A stretch of DNA of 64,000 nucleotides from Rhynchopus sp. YZ270_cl-10 (Eukaryota > Euglenozoa > Diplonemea > Diplonemida > Diplonemidae): assembly GCA_964035575.1 (NCBI GenBank), contig OZ037879.1:124001-188000 (forward strand), given 5' to 3'. Position 1 is the stretch's first letter; the number at the start of each line of letters is the position of its first letter. Below the pieces are notes generated by a model. It did not search any database, was not told the DNA's origin, and saw only the letters and a list, made by a program, of their open reading frames with translations. Below, piece after piece: positions 10,570 to 22,390 of this stretch. The position numbers and the translations under genes are program-made.

Positions 10570-10821
10570 TTATCGCACAGCATCAGCTGCGCTGGCTTCT
10601 ACAAGTTTGTTGTCAGGGATGATGTCATTTCCCCAGCCGGAGTTCGTAATTTTGGCACGTACGATGACGTGTTCAAGCATGTGCATAGTGTAGCGCGGGT
10701 ACGTAAAAACTGGGCGACGGTCGTAGCCAATAAGTCCGGGTGCGCCAATGGACCGGAGGCCCCGTGAGGAGGAGATGGCAGATGCTGGAAATGGGTTTTG
10801 AAAGCTGAGGAGGCACGGCAA
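10570..10821 (-). other. Coding-like fragment, not recognised
   Basis: GC-rich stretch with a minus-strand open frame of 83 codons. Its last 50 residues (YDRRPVFTYPRYTMHMLEH ... ITNSGWGNDIIPDNKL) look protein-like, while the N-terminal part is weak. It ends at a stop just before hairpin motif copy F. It may be the 3' exon of a gene or a remnant. No family recognised. Confidence 0.3.
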
Positions 10822-10879
10822 AAATGCGCATTTTTGATATTTTTGATATTTTTGGCAGAATTTTTTGGGCGTTTTTTGC

Positions 10880-10925
10880 GTTTTTTTAGGGAAAAATAGT
10901 GAGGGGAGTTGGGTCCAGTCATAGG
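10880..10925. repeat. Short dispersed repeat shared with 57952-58000
   Basis: AGTGAGGGGAGTTGGGTC and CAGTCATAGG occur here and at 57957, in both cases after a T/G- or A-rich run and before a TTTTTGAAAAATTCT-like stretch. Confidence 0.65.
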
Positions 10926-10999
10926 AAGTATAGAGAATTTTTGAAAAATTCTTCCATTGGAATAAGGGTTTGCGGGCCTTGCCCTCTGAGGTGTTAGAA

Positions 11000-11091
11000 G
11001 GTTTGCAGGTTTGCAGGTTTGCAGGTTTGCAGGTTTGCAGGTTTGCAGGTTTGCAGGTTTGCAGGTTTGCAGGTTTGCAGGTTTGCAGGTT
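11000..11091. repeat. GGTTTGCA tandem array (8-bp unit)
   Basis: About 11 units of GGTTTGCA. Confidence 0.95.
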
Positions 11092-11410
11092 TAAGGAGGC
11101 GAATCTGTGTGGATGAGGGTTGAGGGAGGCTTAGATGGGGTATGATACTGAGGTGCTTAAATGGTGGTTTTGTAGGTTACATAGTCACGAGACTGCCCTT
11201 GTATTAAAAGGGGGAAGAGGGGAGATGATAGGGGACAAGGCTACCAATCCGACTTAAACCGACTCAGTAGGGTCAGGTCGGACCGACCCAAACCTACCCA
11301 GCAAAAAGGTCAAAAAATAGATGTCAATTTTGAGACACTTTTTTTCCACTTTTTTCCTTGGGGATTTTTCCAGGTACTTAGCGAAGCGTTAGGGCGACTT
11401 AAGTACCCCC
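11092..11410. other. Spacer, no gene seen
   Basis: Mixed sequence with TTTTCC runs. Nothing recognised. Confidence 0.35.
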
Positions 11411-11811
11411 TGTTATAGAAGGTGTCACTACTCGTGTCAACTCTACCTTCAACGGCAGAGAGACGTTTTAGTTGATTGAAAATAATCAAACTAAGGATGA
11501 AGTCTCATATGACAGATGCCTCTCTCTTGTACATCTGTTTGATTAAACAGCACAAAGAGACCCTCAGTGAGGGGGGGATTGATGAAATTCTCCATCGTTT
11601 TGCTGGTTTTAGTGCTGGGGAAGGGATCACGCGCAAATCGCAATTTTTTTTCGACCACTCAGTACCGGGGATTCACCCCCACGAACTAGCTTCTCTCCGG
11701 CGGGAAAATTTTTTTTGACCTATTTTAAGCACTAGTAAAAAAGCAAAAATTTCGGGTTTTTTGGCATTTCGCCACGATCAGGAAAAAACGATGGCGATAG
11801 CGAACGCCCTG
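11411..11811 (+). repeat. Truncated copy of the 27-kb hAT-like element
   Basis: About 400 bases matching, in reverse orientation, the element at 26944-27706 (shared text includes GACAGATGCCTCTCTCTTG and CATCGTTTTGCTGG). It ends at 11811 with GCGAACGCCCTG, the same terminus as that element. The other terminus is absent. An 80-codon frame runs through it, but the second copy shows a similar frame interrupted, so I do not call a gene. Confidence 0.75.
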
Positions 11812-12263
11812 ACCACGCCCGATTTTGGGCGAAAAAAAATATTTTTTTTTGGTCAAAAATCGCCTTGTATTACCACTGTATTGGTGTAGGCTTGTACACA
11901 GAAGTGTGTTTTGTGTAACCACAGATGGTCAAAACACCCGATTTTTGCATTTTTTTTGCATTTTTTGGTGCCCAAAGACCCACCTCAGTGGTCGAAATTT
12001 TCCCGAAAAAAAATATTTACTTTTTTTTGACTTTTTGGTCTCAGAAGGGTACCTAGGGTGTAGTGAGCAGGCCTCAAAAACACTTGTGAAAAAAAAAAAT
12101 TTTTTTTTTTTTTTGAGATTTTTTTTGACAAGGCGCTGGCCCATACAAACTGTACATACAAACTGTACAGGGTGGGTATTTTATACACAAAATAGCCGTG
12201 GAATAAATTCTAGATGCTCAAAACATCAAAATTCTGGCTTTATTTGCATTTTTGGTGCAGACA
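11812..12263. repeat. Repeat with CACAGATG...AAAACACCCG
   Basis: Starts ACCACGCCCGATTTTGGGCG, also present at 37830. Contains text related to the 0.4-kb tandem unit at 59.05-60.0 kb (ACAGATGGTCAAAACACCCG, GCCCAAAGACCCACC). Non-coding. Confidence 0.65.
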
Positions 12264-12730
12264 TGCACGGTGGAGTCTACCCGGGGGGGAGTTACTCTTT
12301 GGGGGGGACTTAAAGGGGGACTCAAAGAGTCCCCCTAGGGGGACTATAGAGTCCCCCTAGGGGGACTATGTAGTCCACCTAGGGGGACTATAGTCCCCCT
12401 AGGCATACATAGCGTGCGAATGACCATTCGCATATATTCGCATGTGCGAATGCATTCGCATCCTGTTCGCATCCATTCGCATTGTCGTTCGCATCATTCG
12501 CATCATTCGCACTATATTCGCACTATATTCGCATGTGCGAATGATGCGAACGATGCGAACACAGTGCGAACATAGTGCGAATGATGCGAACGTAGTGCGC
12601 ATGTTATAGTAGTGTGTGAATTCTGTGGGTGTGTGATTGTTGGATGATCGGGGTTTTTTGTGATTTTTTGTGATCGGCATATTTTGGGATGAGCTTTTTT
12701 TGTCCCACTCTGGGTGGGTCGTTAGCAGGG

Positions 12731-13190
12731 GTACTGTACTGTACTGTACTGTACTGTACTGTACTGTACTGTACTGTACTGTACTGTACTGTACTGTACT
12801 GTACTGTACTGTACTGTACTGTACTGTACTGTACTGTACTGTACTGTACTGTACTGTACTGTACTGTACTGTACTGTACTGTACTGTACTGTACTGTACT
12901 GTACTGTACTGTACTGTACTGTACTGTACTGTACTGTACTGTACTGTACTGTACTGTACTGTACTGTACTGTACTGTACTGTACTGTACTGTACTGTACT
13001 GTACTGTACTGTACTGTACTGTACTGTACTGTACTGTACTGTACTGTACTGTACTGTACTGTACTGTACTGTACTGTACTGTACTGTACTGTACTGTACT
13101 GTACTGTACTGTACTGTACTGTACTGTACTGTACTGTACTGTACTGTACTGTACTGTACTGTACTGTACTGTACTGTACTGTACTGTACT
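12731..13190. repeat. GTACT tandem array, 92 perfect units
   Basis: 460 bases of the 5-bp unit without interruption. It is open in several frames on both strands because no frame of the unit makes a stop. Confidence 0.99.
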
Positions 13191-13254
13191 GCTGAATAAC
13201 GTTATTCCAAAATAACACTTGTTAGAACGTTATCGATAACGTTATAACACCCAC

Positions 13255-13593
13255 AGTATGTCTTATAATAGGCTAATATTGGGCTAATAGCCTATTATAT
13301 GCCATCTTAGACGTAGGCTGCAGTCGGTGCTGTAACATACACCTCACTCACGCTCATCAGTGAAAAAACACAAGAGAAATAAGTTGTGTTGTGTCTGTAA
13401 CGGAGTTGGCCTTAAATTTTGGATTTTTCGGATTTGTTTAACGGGTTAAGCCAGCTACCACCGTACCACCAGTGGTAGCTGGGAAGGACTGGAATAGGCT
13501 AATAAAATATTAGCCTTTCCAGTTTCATTAGCCTATTCTATAAGGCTTAAATAGGCTAATATCCTATTAGGCTTTATTAGCTTATCAGCTATG
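13255..13593. repeat. Spacer between arrays, rich in GGCTAATA/TATTAGCC inverted words
   Basis: Repeated AATAGGCTAATA and its reverse complement form several small palindromes. No gene. Confidence 0.6.
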
Positions 13594-14742
13594 GTATACT
13601 GTGTATACTGTGTATACTGTGTATACTGTGTATACTGTGTATACTGTGTATACTGTGTATACTGTGTATACTGTGTATACTGTGTATACTGTGTATACTG
13701 TGTATACTGTGTATACTGTGTATACTGTGTATACTGTGTATACTGTGTATACTGTGTATACTGTGTATACTGTGTATACTGTGTATACTGTGTATACTGT
13801 GTATACTGTGTATACTGTGTATACTGTGTATACTGTGTATACTGTGTATACTGTGTATACTGTGTATACTGTGTATACTGTGTATACTGTGTATACTGTG
13901 TATACTGTGTATACTGTGTATACTGTGTATACTGTGTATACTGTGTATACTGTGTATACTGTGTATACTGTGTATACTGTGTATACTGTGTATACTGTGT
14001 ATACTGTGTATACTGTGTATACTGTGTATACTGTGTATACTGTGTATACTGTGTATACTGTGTATACTGTGTATACTGTGTATACTGTGTATACTGTGTA
14101 TACTGTGTATACTGTGTATACTGTGTATACTGTGTATACTGTGTATACTGTGTATACTGTGTATACTGTGTATACTGTGTATACTGTGTATACTGTGTAT
14201 ACTGTGTATACTGTGTATACTGTGTATACTGTGTATACTGTGTATACTGTGTATACTGTGTATACTGTGTATACTGTGTATACTGTGTATACTGTGTATA
14301 CTGTGTATACTGTGTATACTGTGTATACTGTGTATACTGTGTATACTGTGTATACTGTGTATACTGTGTATACTGTGTATACTGTGTATACTGTGTATAC
14401 TGTGTATACTGTGTATACTGTGTATACTGTGTATACTGTGTATACTGTGTATACTGTGTATACTGTGTATACTGTGTATACTGTGTATACTGTGTATACT
14501 GTGTATACTGTGTATACTGTGTATACTGTGTATACTGTGTATACTGTGTATACTGTGTATACTGTGTATACTGTGTATACTGTGTATACTGTGTATACTG
14601 TGTATACTGTGTATACTGTGTATACTGTGTATACTGTGTATACTGTGTATACTGTGTATACTGTGTATACTGTGTATACTGTGTATACTGTGTATACTGT
14701 GTATACTGTGTATACTGTGTATACTGTGTATACTGTGTATAT
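13594..14742. repeat. TATACTGTG tandem array (9-bp unit, about 128 units)
   Basis: Highly uniform. Long open frames across it are an effect of the unit. Confidence 0.99.
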
Positions 14743-14892
14743 TGTGTGTACTGTGTGTACTGTGTGTACTGTGTGTACTGTGTGTACTGTGTGTACTGTG
14801 TGTACTGTGTGTACTGTGTGTACTGTGTGTACTGTGTGTACTGTGTGTACTGTGTGTACTGTGTGTACTGTGTGTACTGTGTGTACTGTGTA
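14743..14892. repeat. TGTGTACTG tandem array (9-bp variant unit)
   Basis: About 16 units that differ from the preceding array by single substitutions. The switch occurs at one clean junction (TATATTGTGTG). Confidence 0.97.
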
Positions 14893-15209
14893 GTGCGGAA
14901 ATTGACCAAAAAATGAGAACTTGCCTGTCGCCACCCCATAATAAATGTTATTCGCATGTCATTCGCATCCTGTTCGCATTGGCCAATGCGAACAGGATGC
15001 GAATACCCAATGCGAACAGGATGCGAATGATGCGAATGAGCCGTTCGCACGCTATGTATGCCTAGGGGGACTATGGAGTCCCCCTAATCCGACACCCCAA
15101 AAGAGTAACTCCCCCCCAGGTAGACTCCACCGTGTGTGCAAAAAAAAAAAAATTTTTTTTGTGGGAAAAATTTTGTGATGTCGAAAAAAAAATTTTTTTT
15201 TCTTGAAAG

Positions 15210-15321
15210 AGGCACGGCACTTTTGTGGAATTTTGTGGAATTTTGTGGAATTTTTTCTTAGGGGAAAAAGTAGAAGTCGAGTTTTTGAAATTCCACAAAA
15301 TTCCACAAAAGTGCCGTGCCT
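15210..15321. repeat. 112-bp hairpin with TTTTGTGGAA repeats
   Basis: Arms AGGCACGGCACTTTTGTGG and its reverse complement enclose a loop of about 30 bases. The left arm carries three TTTTGTGGAA units and the right arm two. Confidence 0.8.
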
Positions 15322-16560
15322 CCTGAGGGAACCAAAACAAAAAAGGAGGGAAATAGTTGTTGATGCAGGCACCCCGCTGTACGATGCCAGCCATCCGGAT
15401 GAAAGCACAAAATAGAAAACGACTTCAGGATATGACAGTTAAATGAAATAAAGAAAACACTACCGCAAAAGGATTGTGTTTTTCACTGATGAATGTGAGT
15501 GATGTTAGTGGAAAAACAATACGCTAAAGCGGGCACGCACCATCCGTCGTTTTCCATTTCTATTCGTCAATGCTTGATAACACAAAAAAAAAAGTACCTT
15601 GCGACTGCAGAGTAGGCTAAGGCACAAACAGAGCAAGTCTGGCCTGACTGTTGGTCGCTGTTTCATGCTCTGAGTGCACACACCCTTCATAGCATAGGAA
15701 GCTGGCCCAGCATTTATATACCCTAGACAGGGTTTTACCTAGCAGTTAGCAGGGGCAAGGGACGTTTAGCACCCTGAGGACAAAACAGACGAAAAAGAAT
15801 TGTCCCGCATACCCCTCCGAAGGAAGTACAGACGGCACACTTCATCCCCCTGTGAGTGTGGCAAGGCAGAGTTAACCCCCTTGGTCTGACGTCAAAAAAA
15901 CAAATTGCCTGCGTATTCAAACGAAGCAAAAACATAGTTCTATTCTTTTTTGCAATAGACGGAAAGAATGGGAAAAAGAGCTTTTTAACAAAGTACAGAA
16001 AAAAATGGGTAGCTATTGACGCGTACGATGACAGCCAAAGTACCCTAAGGCAACAACAGACTGCTTTGAAAAAGAGAAGCTAATGTACCGCAGTGTGTAC
16101 GGAGGCGGTGCACAATCGTCTGTTGTCAGCGAGCACCTGCTGCTGAATCTTTTTAACTTATGACGAACGTATCCAAGAGAATAGGTTGGCTGCTTTAGTC
16201 ACTTTCACAAAAAGCACTTTTTTTCATAAATCTTTGGAACCCGTTTTGGGATTATCTGTGTACCGTTCATCGGACGCAGGCACTGGTATTAAACATCTCT
16301 CCAAACAGGACACTGCGTACCCATATGTACAGAAACATGTGACTAAATAAATGAAAACACTATTTATTCTGAATGTGTGTATTTTGGGCTGTATTTAGAA
16401 CATGCAACGTTTGCTCAAAAGTGAAAAATTCTTGCTTTAATGGATCGCTAGGGTGGGTAAACTACATAAGCAAAAAAAAATCGAGCAAATTCGTGATTCA
16501 AAAAAGTTGGTCAAAAATCCAAAAAATCAGAAGGGTCCCCCCTATGGTTTTACTGTACAA
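15322..16560. other. Spacer, no gene assigned
   Basis: Moderate-complexity sequence. An open frame at 15856-16083 on the plus strand (75 codons, Lys-rich) has no recognisable family. The word GTACGATGCCAGCCA occurs here and near 6872, suggesting remnants of a shared repeat. Confidence 0.35.
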
Positions 16561-16571
16561 ATCCTATAGGT

Positions 16572-17441
16572 AGTGGGTGGTACCCACCCTAAGAATACCC
16601 CTTGTCCTTTTTCGTCCTCTACGTCTTTTTCGTCTTTTTCGTCCTTTTTCGATCCGGGAAAAAGGACGAAAAAGGACAAAAAAGGACGGTGGTGTAAGGT
16701 GTACAGGAAAATCACCAGGAAAATCACCGGTTCACCCGAAAAAAAAAAATCCCCCCAAATAATATTTTCTTGGGAAAAAGTCGAATCCCTTGTATTAGGC
16801 GAAATGTTTTGAAAACATGCCACCTATCCACAACCAGCTTCCCGCTCTCCAGAAGTGCGGGGATCTCAGTTTTTGGGAGAGGTTCCCGTTTGTGCAGAAG
16901 TGCTCTACGACAGAAGACATCAGGTACATGGAACAAGACTCCGCGAGGATTGTCCACATTCTTCCAATGTTCTGGGCTTTGAAACAGGTGTTCAATACCT
17001 GACCTGCACCTGAAGGGGAAGTTGCTGGGCACAAAAAATGCAAGAAGTCCGGAGATGAACGAGAGAAGTACAACCTGGAAACCGGCCGCTGTGTTCTTGC
17101 CACCATCTTGTCCCCTACCTGCTACACCCTGATAAATAAGGCAAGGTCCCTCGTGGGGTTTTGGAAAGTGCCTTGAGGCTTTCAATCCAAAGACGCTCAT
17201 GGATCAGGCAGAAAAAGCAGTGGAGTGTTTTATTACTTTTTGTAAACTTAAAAACGCAGGTGTCAACTATCAGTGGGTTGTGAGACGATTCTTTGTACCA
17301 GGAACGTGAGGAGTAACTTAGTCACTGTACATTATTACCAATGTCCCTTTTCGTCCTTTTTCGTCCTTTTTTGTCCTTTTTCGTCCTTTTTCGTCCTTTT
17401 TGAAAAATCGTAGAGGACAGGGGGGTTCTTAACCCACCCCC
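16572..17441. mobile_element. Possible TIR element with CCTTTTTCGT repeats
   Basis: GGGTGGTACCCACCC, TAAGAATACCCC and TGTCC at the left mirror GGACAGGGGGGTTCTTA and ACCCACCCCC at the right. Both subterminal zones hold TCCTTTTTCG repeats, and the left also folds on itself (16608-16692). No target duplication found. Confidence 0.45.
16795..17200 (-). pseudogene. Coding-like remnant, possibly transposase-derived
   Basis: Minus-strand text such as LVVDRWHVFKTFR and HKREPLPKTEIPALLESGK resembles protein. The DRWHVFK string is reminiscent of DDE-type transposases, but no complete set of catalytic residues is visible. It lies inside the possible TIR element. Confidence 0.3.
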
Positions 17442-17520
17442 TCCCTCCACAGCCTCGGGGGGCAATCAGATGCACAAAAGTTTTCGATTCGTGCTTCATT
17501 TGAAAGATTTGTAGAGAATA

Positions 17521-17919
17521 GTACACAGTACACAGTACACAGTACACAGTACACAGTACACAGTACACAGTACACAGTACACAGTACACAGTACACAGTA
17601 CACAGTACACAGTACACAGTACACAGTACACAGTACACAGTACACAGTACACAGTACACAGTACACAGTACACAGTACACAGTACACAGTACACAGTACA
17701 CAGTACACAGTACACAGTACACAGTACACAGTACACAGTACACAGTACACAGTACACAGTACACAGTACACAGTACACAGTACACAGTACACAGTACACA
17801 GTACACAGTACACAGTACACAGTACACAGTACACAGTACACAGTACACAGTACACAGTACACAGTACACAGTACACAGTACACAGTACACAGTACACAGT
17901 ACACAGTACACAGTACACA
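17521..17919. repeat. GTACACA tandem array (7-bp unit)
   Basis: About 57 units, first of three abutting arrays. Confidence 0.99.
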
Positions 17920-18130
17920 GTACCCAGTACCCAGTACCCAGTACCCAGTACCCAGTACCCAGTACCCAGTACCCAGTACCCAGTACCCAGTACCCAGTAC
18001 CCAGTACCCAGTACCCAGTACCCAGTACCCAGTACCCAGTACCCAGTACCCAGTACCCAGTACCCAGTACCCAGTACCCAGTACCCAGTACCCAGTACCC
18101 AGTACCCAGTACCCAGTACCCAGTACCCAG
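17920..18130. repeat. GTACCCA tandem array (7-bp unit)
   Basis: About 30 units. Differs from the previous array by one base per unit and is identical in unit to the array at the start of the window. Confidence 0.99.
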
Positions 18131-18756
18131 TACAGTACAGTACAGTACAGTACAGTACAGTACAGTACAGTACAGTACAGTACAGTACAGTACAGTACAG
18201 TACAGTACAGTACAGTACAGTACAGTACAGTACAGTACAGTACAGTACAGTACAGTACAGTACAGTACAGTACAGTACAGTACAGTACAGTACAGTACAG
18301 TACAGTACAGTACAGTACAGTACAGTACAGTACAGTACAGTACAGTACAGTACAGTACAGTACAGTACAGTACAGTACAGTACAGTACAGTACAGTACAG
18401 TACAGTACAGTACAGTACAGTACAGTACAGTACAGTACAGTACAGTACAGTACAGTACAGTACAGTACAGTACAGTACAGTACAGTACAGTACAGTACAG
18501 TACAGTACAGTACAGTACAGTACAGTACAGTACAGTACAGTACAGTACAGTACAGTACAGTACAGTACAGTACAGTACAGTACAGTACAGTACAGTACAG
18601 TACAGTACAGTACAGTACAGTACAGTACAGTACAGTACAGTACAGTACAGTACAGTACAGTACAGTACAGTACAGTACAGTACAGTACAGTACAGTACAG
18701 TACAGTACAGTACAGTACAGTACAGTACAGTACAGTACAGTACAGTACAGTACAGT
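18131..18756. repeat. GTACA tandem array (5-bp unit)
   Basis: About 125 units; joins the 7-bp array without spacer. Confidence 0.99.
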
Positions 18757-18829
18757 GCGATTCACATATCAGCCAAAATCTCGTTAGGCGTATACTTCTG
18801 GGCCTCGTTCTCTTAATAAACCACAGATG

Positions 18830-19980
18830 CAAATCTTTGAGCCTGCGACCCCACATTTAACTCATTTCGATCCGCTGATTTCAATCCCAAAAAAATTCAA
18901 ACCAATATTTGTTTTGAAATTTTCTGGCTTTTCTGAACTTTTTCGCTCCTTTTCTGGTCGAGCAGCCATTTTCACTTTTCTGGTGTAGGAGTAGGTTTTC
19001 TGGGTGGCACAGTGGTGTGTCTGGGCACCTGGGTGCTGGTGTAGTTTCGGCCCAGGTACCCAGACCCATGCAGTGGCACATGACCTCAAGTGTGAGTGAC
19101 CCACGCAGGAGGGAATGTATACAGGTACACAGGTAAAACCCGTTAAAATTGTAAAAGTTCCTCAAAGCCAAAAAAGTTCAACAAAGCCCTGTTTTCACCT
19201 CCCAAAAAGTCGTTTTCTCTTGATTCGTGATTTCTGAGTGTGCACTCAGAAATCACTTATGAAGAAAACTTTTCTGGTCGATAAAAATAGCTATTTGTGA
19301 AATAGTGTCGGCAGGTTTTTTCACTTTTTGATCTCCGACGCCTGAGGTGTGAAGTTGTTTTCCAAACACCCCGAAAATAGGCGTATATCACTGTGTTAGA
19401 CCCAAGGAGGAGATTTCCTCACCGTACATGGCACTGTGCAGTACTCAGTACATAGTACCCATTCTCCCGCCGTCAACTCGCTCGCCCCAGATGCATTTTT
19501 GAGCGTCCGCCCGCGACCCCGGAATTAAACGTTTTCGCACCCTATCTTTCCAAGAATATTTTTTTTTCAGAATGTGCCCGGGCCATAAAATCGATAAATT
19601 CTACGGGTCCACAGTCTAGTATGGTTGAGGCAGGGGGTGTAATATTTTCATTCAATTCCAAACGCGTCAGCACCGGGGGAGGTGTTGGCGACATACGACC
19701 TGCACAGCACGCACGACACTGCTGTAGTTGTGCACATTCTGCACAACTACATCTACAGCGAGGTCGTTGCGAAGCTGTACTGGGTACAAGACGCAGTGGT
19801 GCAGCACAGGCAAAGTCCCACGGGGAGTCCGGCATTGCGACTATGAAGGAAGTCGCGCATCTGTCGTATGAGCTTGCAGACAACAATGTGCCAGCCAGAA
19901 TAACAATTGCAAAGCACAGTGAAAAGTGGCAAATCCGTAAGCACAAAAACAACTAACGGGATATGGTCTACGTCCCCCAC
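18830..19980. repeat. Dispersed repeats, no gene assigned
   Basis: 18905-19140 repeats 245-440. Two versions of an AGATGCA ... GCGACCCC ... TTTCG repeat occur (18830 and 19490), related to copies at 44850 and 46480. A minus-strand frame at 19542-19952 is not convincing as a gene. Confidence 0.5.
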
Positions 19981-19982
19981 AG

Positions 19983-20270
19983 GACGGTGAAGTATGGGAC
20001 ATTACAAGTGAAGTCACTCGTAACGTCACAAGTGAAAAATGGGTACAAGTGTCACGAATAATAGGTTCTTTTTTACTGGTATTCTAGCTTGTTTTGATGC
20101 TTTCGTTTCTTTATCAATGTGGATTCGCAACAGTGAACTATACCCCCTCCCACACGACGGTGAAGAATGGTACATCACAAGTAAAGTCAAGTTACTCTTA
20201 ACGTCACAAGTGGAAAATGAGTACAAATGTCACTAATAACGCTACAAGTGCCACATGTATGTGGGAGGAG
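19983..20270. repeat. GACGGTGAAGTA/TTACAAGTG MITE-family fragments
   Basis: Two copies of GACGGTGAAG followed by ACAAGT-rich text (19983 and 20156), related to the MITE at 3208-3482. An unrelated stretch of about 100 bases separates them. Confidence 0.65.
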
Positions 20271-20353
20271 CCGGTTACATGTACCCGGATTAGTACGACA
20301 GATTGCGCGCGGGCGAGCCGGGGGGGTCTGGGGGGGCGGAGCCCCCCCAGAAA

Positions 20354-20925
20354 AATTTTAGGGTGTTGTTTTGGCTCTAATTGCCCAAAATTGTGTTTTT
20401 CGAACCGAATGACCCCCTCCTCTGAGTTCACCATATTTTTGCTCGATTTATTTAGTGGAGTAGAACCCCCCTAAACGGCTATTTAAACCCAAAAACACAC
20501 ATTCAAAATAAATAGTGTTAGAGATTTGCCGTACAAATATGGCTGTAGAAATAGGCCAATTTTTTTGTGAAAATGGGGGTCGGGGACCTTGTATTTAGAA
20601 AAATTGCTGGGTAATTTTTTTCCAAAAAAAATGACGTATTTGGACGTTTTCGCGCTCGATCTTCCCAAGCAAAAAAAAACCAACAGCTATTTTTCACAAC
20701 CTGGTCTGGTTACTTTACCCACTCAGCCAAAAAGCGGGATTTTCCAAAACTGATTCTTGTATTTTAGGGTGTTGTTTTGGCTCTAATTGCCCAAAATTGT
20801 GTTTTTCGAACCGAATGACCCCCTCCTCTGAGTTCACCATATTTTTGCTCGATTTATTTAGTGGAGTAGAACCCCCCTAAACGGCTATTTAAACCCAAAA
20901 ACACACATTCAAAATAAATAGTGAA
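20354..20925. repeat. Direct repeat pair of about 163 bp, plus spacer
   Basis: 20354-20518 and 20763-20925 are nearly identical (TTTTAGGGTGTTGTTTTGGC to AAAATAAATAGTG), separated by 245 unique bases. A GC hairpin (GGGGGGGCGGAGCCCCCCC) precedes the first. There is no coding content, and I do not regard the pair as LTRs. Confidence 0.8.
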
Positions 20926-20959
20926 AAGAAAAACTTGAAATAAGCGTACGCATCGTCTC

Positions 20960-21592
20960 CAGGGTGTTTCCTAATTTGCTTCCGCTTCCGGGGATTTGGA
21001 AAAAATTGGCCAGGGAAAAAAATTGCGGTAAAAAATTAGGGGCGTGTTTAAAGTGCTTATTTTTTGGTATTTTCCCGAAAAAAGTATGTTCGCTGTTCTG
21101 GATCGCTCCAATCATTCAAATAAAGCAGTTTTCGGGAATTTTTATTTTCACCGATGTTGGGTACCGTGCGCCTGCGGCGCTGCCTGTTCCTACCAGTTTC
21201 TACAGGCAAACACTTGGCCCCCTGTACCTTACACTGACGGGTTTTGACAAAAACCAAGAACTTGTCCATTTCGGCAAATTGACCCCACCACACAACGGGC
21301 GGATTCCGAAAATGCAAATGCCGGTGTTTTCGGGCATTTTCATGTTTCCAGGGTCAGGGAGAGAAAATCTGGGTTGTAGGATTTACCTGGTCCCCTTTAC
21401 CTTACACTCATTTTGACCAACACCAAGAACTTGGCCATTTCGGCAAATTGACCCCACCACAGCGCGGACGGATTCCGGAAATGCCAATTGCGGCATGTTT
21501 TGGGGCTGAAAACCCACTTTTTTTCCAGGGAAAAAAATTGCTTCCGGATGTCGGAATTTTCCGGAAAATTTCCAAAATTAGGAAACACCCTG
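20960..21592. mobile_element. hAT-like TIR element (no target duplication visible)
   Basis: 18-bp perfect inverted ends CAGGGTGTTTCCTAATTT. The CAGGG terminus is typical of hAT. The 8 bases outside differ (ATCGTCTC versus GGGGTGGG), so integrity is uncertain. The interior carries two GACCCCACCAC repeat modules and a GCGCCTGCGGCGC hairpin. Confidence 0.6.
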
Positions 21593-21599
21593 GGGGTGG

Positions 21600-22350
21600 G
21601 AAATATGATTGTTGCACAAATGGGGCGATTCTGTTGTCACTATTAGTTGAGGAGGGGCAGGGATACACTTCGGGTTACGTCGGGTTGAAAGCTGGAAAGA
21701 GGAAAATAGTGATGTTCACAAGTTCCCAAGTTGCCTTCAAAGTTGCAAACCATTTTTGAAGATTATTTCTGGATCCTCCCCAACAACAACGAAAGGTCAA
21801 GCCCTTTTTTTTTGAATGATTCTTTGTTTTGAAAAATAATTGTGCGAAATCTCTCCACGTTTTGTTTTGTTTTGTTGCAGTTCTTTCGTTTTTGAATAAT
21901 TAACACCTAATTAGTTCACTGCCAAGTCTGGGGGGATGATTTTGCGAACAAAACCCCTGAAAGTACAAAAATACCCCTAAAAAAACGGTTAAAAAGCGGC
22001 TAAAACAACGAATCTAAGTGAGATAATTTAACTTGAAATACAAATCCCGCTCGTGACAGTGTACCTTTGGTACAATGACCGGTGCACCAGGACCCCAACC
22101 ATGCAGTCCTACCTCTGATTTTATCGACAAATTCATGCAAGCTCTATTCACAGTATGAGATTGGCTGAACGAAAGAAAGACCAGACAAAGTAGTGTTCCT
22201 ATCACGATCGGACGATACACGGGACGCACAAAAAAAAATTGTTGAGTTAGCGACAGGAAGGGAGTCCTGCCACTGCTTTTTAAAGGTTGATGAAAAGTTA
22301 ACATGCCACTCACTGCTTGGTGGACGCACAAAAAAAACATAGAATAATGA
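21600..22350. other. Spacer with motif copy at 22033-22066
   Basis: AAATACAAATCCC, CTCGTGACAGTG, TACCT is a variant of the hairpin motif also seen at 31152-31185. No gene assigned. Confidence 0.4.
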
Positions 22351-22354
22351 TGAG

Positions 22355-22390
22355 TGGATATGATGAGCTAAGCCTCGTGCTTAGTCACCT
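22355..22390 (+). repeat. TATGATGA/CTTAGTCACCT hairpin motif, copy G
   Basis: GGATATGATGAG, then hairpin CTAAG, 6-base loop, CTTAG, then TCACCT. Close to copy A. Confidence 0.7.

Larger units (their letters stand above)
12264..15140. mobile_element. TIR-bounded cassette carrying two microsatellite arrays
   Basis: Inverted ends of about 100-170 bp: left CACGGTGGAGTCTACC, GGGAGTTACTCTTT, then GGGGGACTATAGTCCCCC palindromes and GCATACATAGCGTGCGAA. The right end is the reverse complement of the same order at 15040-15140. The subterminal zones repeat GCGAATGATGCGAAC-type words on both sides. The interior holds a 5-bp and a 9-bp array and palindrome-rich spacer with no coding capacity. I see no clear target-site duplication. 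Confidence 0.65.

Noticed and set aside
12604-18856. Long open frames across the GTACT, TATACTGTG and GTACA arrays (up to about 500 codons)
   Set aside because: The 5-, 7- and 9-bp units lack stops in several frames on both strands. The frames are by-products of the repeats.
20354-20925. 163-bp direct repeats as LTRs of a retroelement
   Set aside because: The intervening 245 bases hold no retroelement part and the repeats lack LTR features. No LTR element, Polinton or viral gene was identified in the window.
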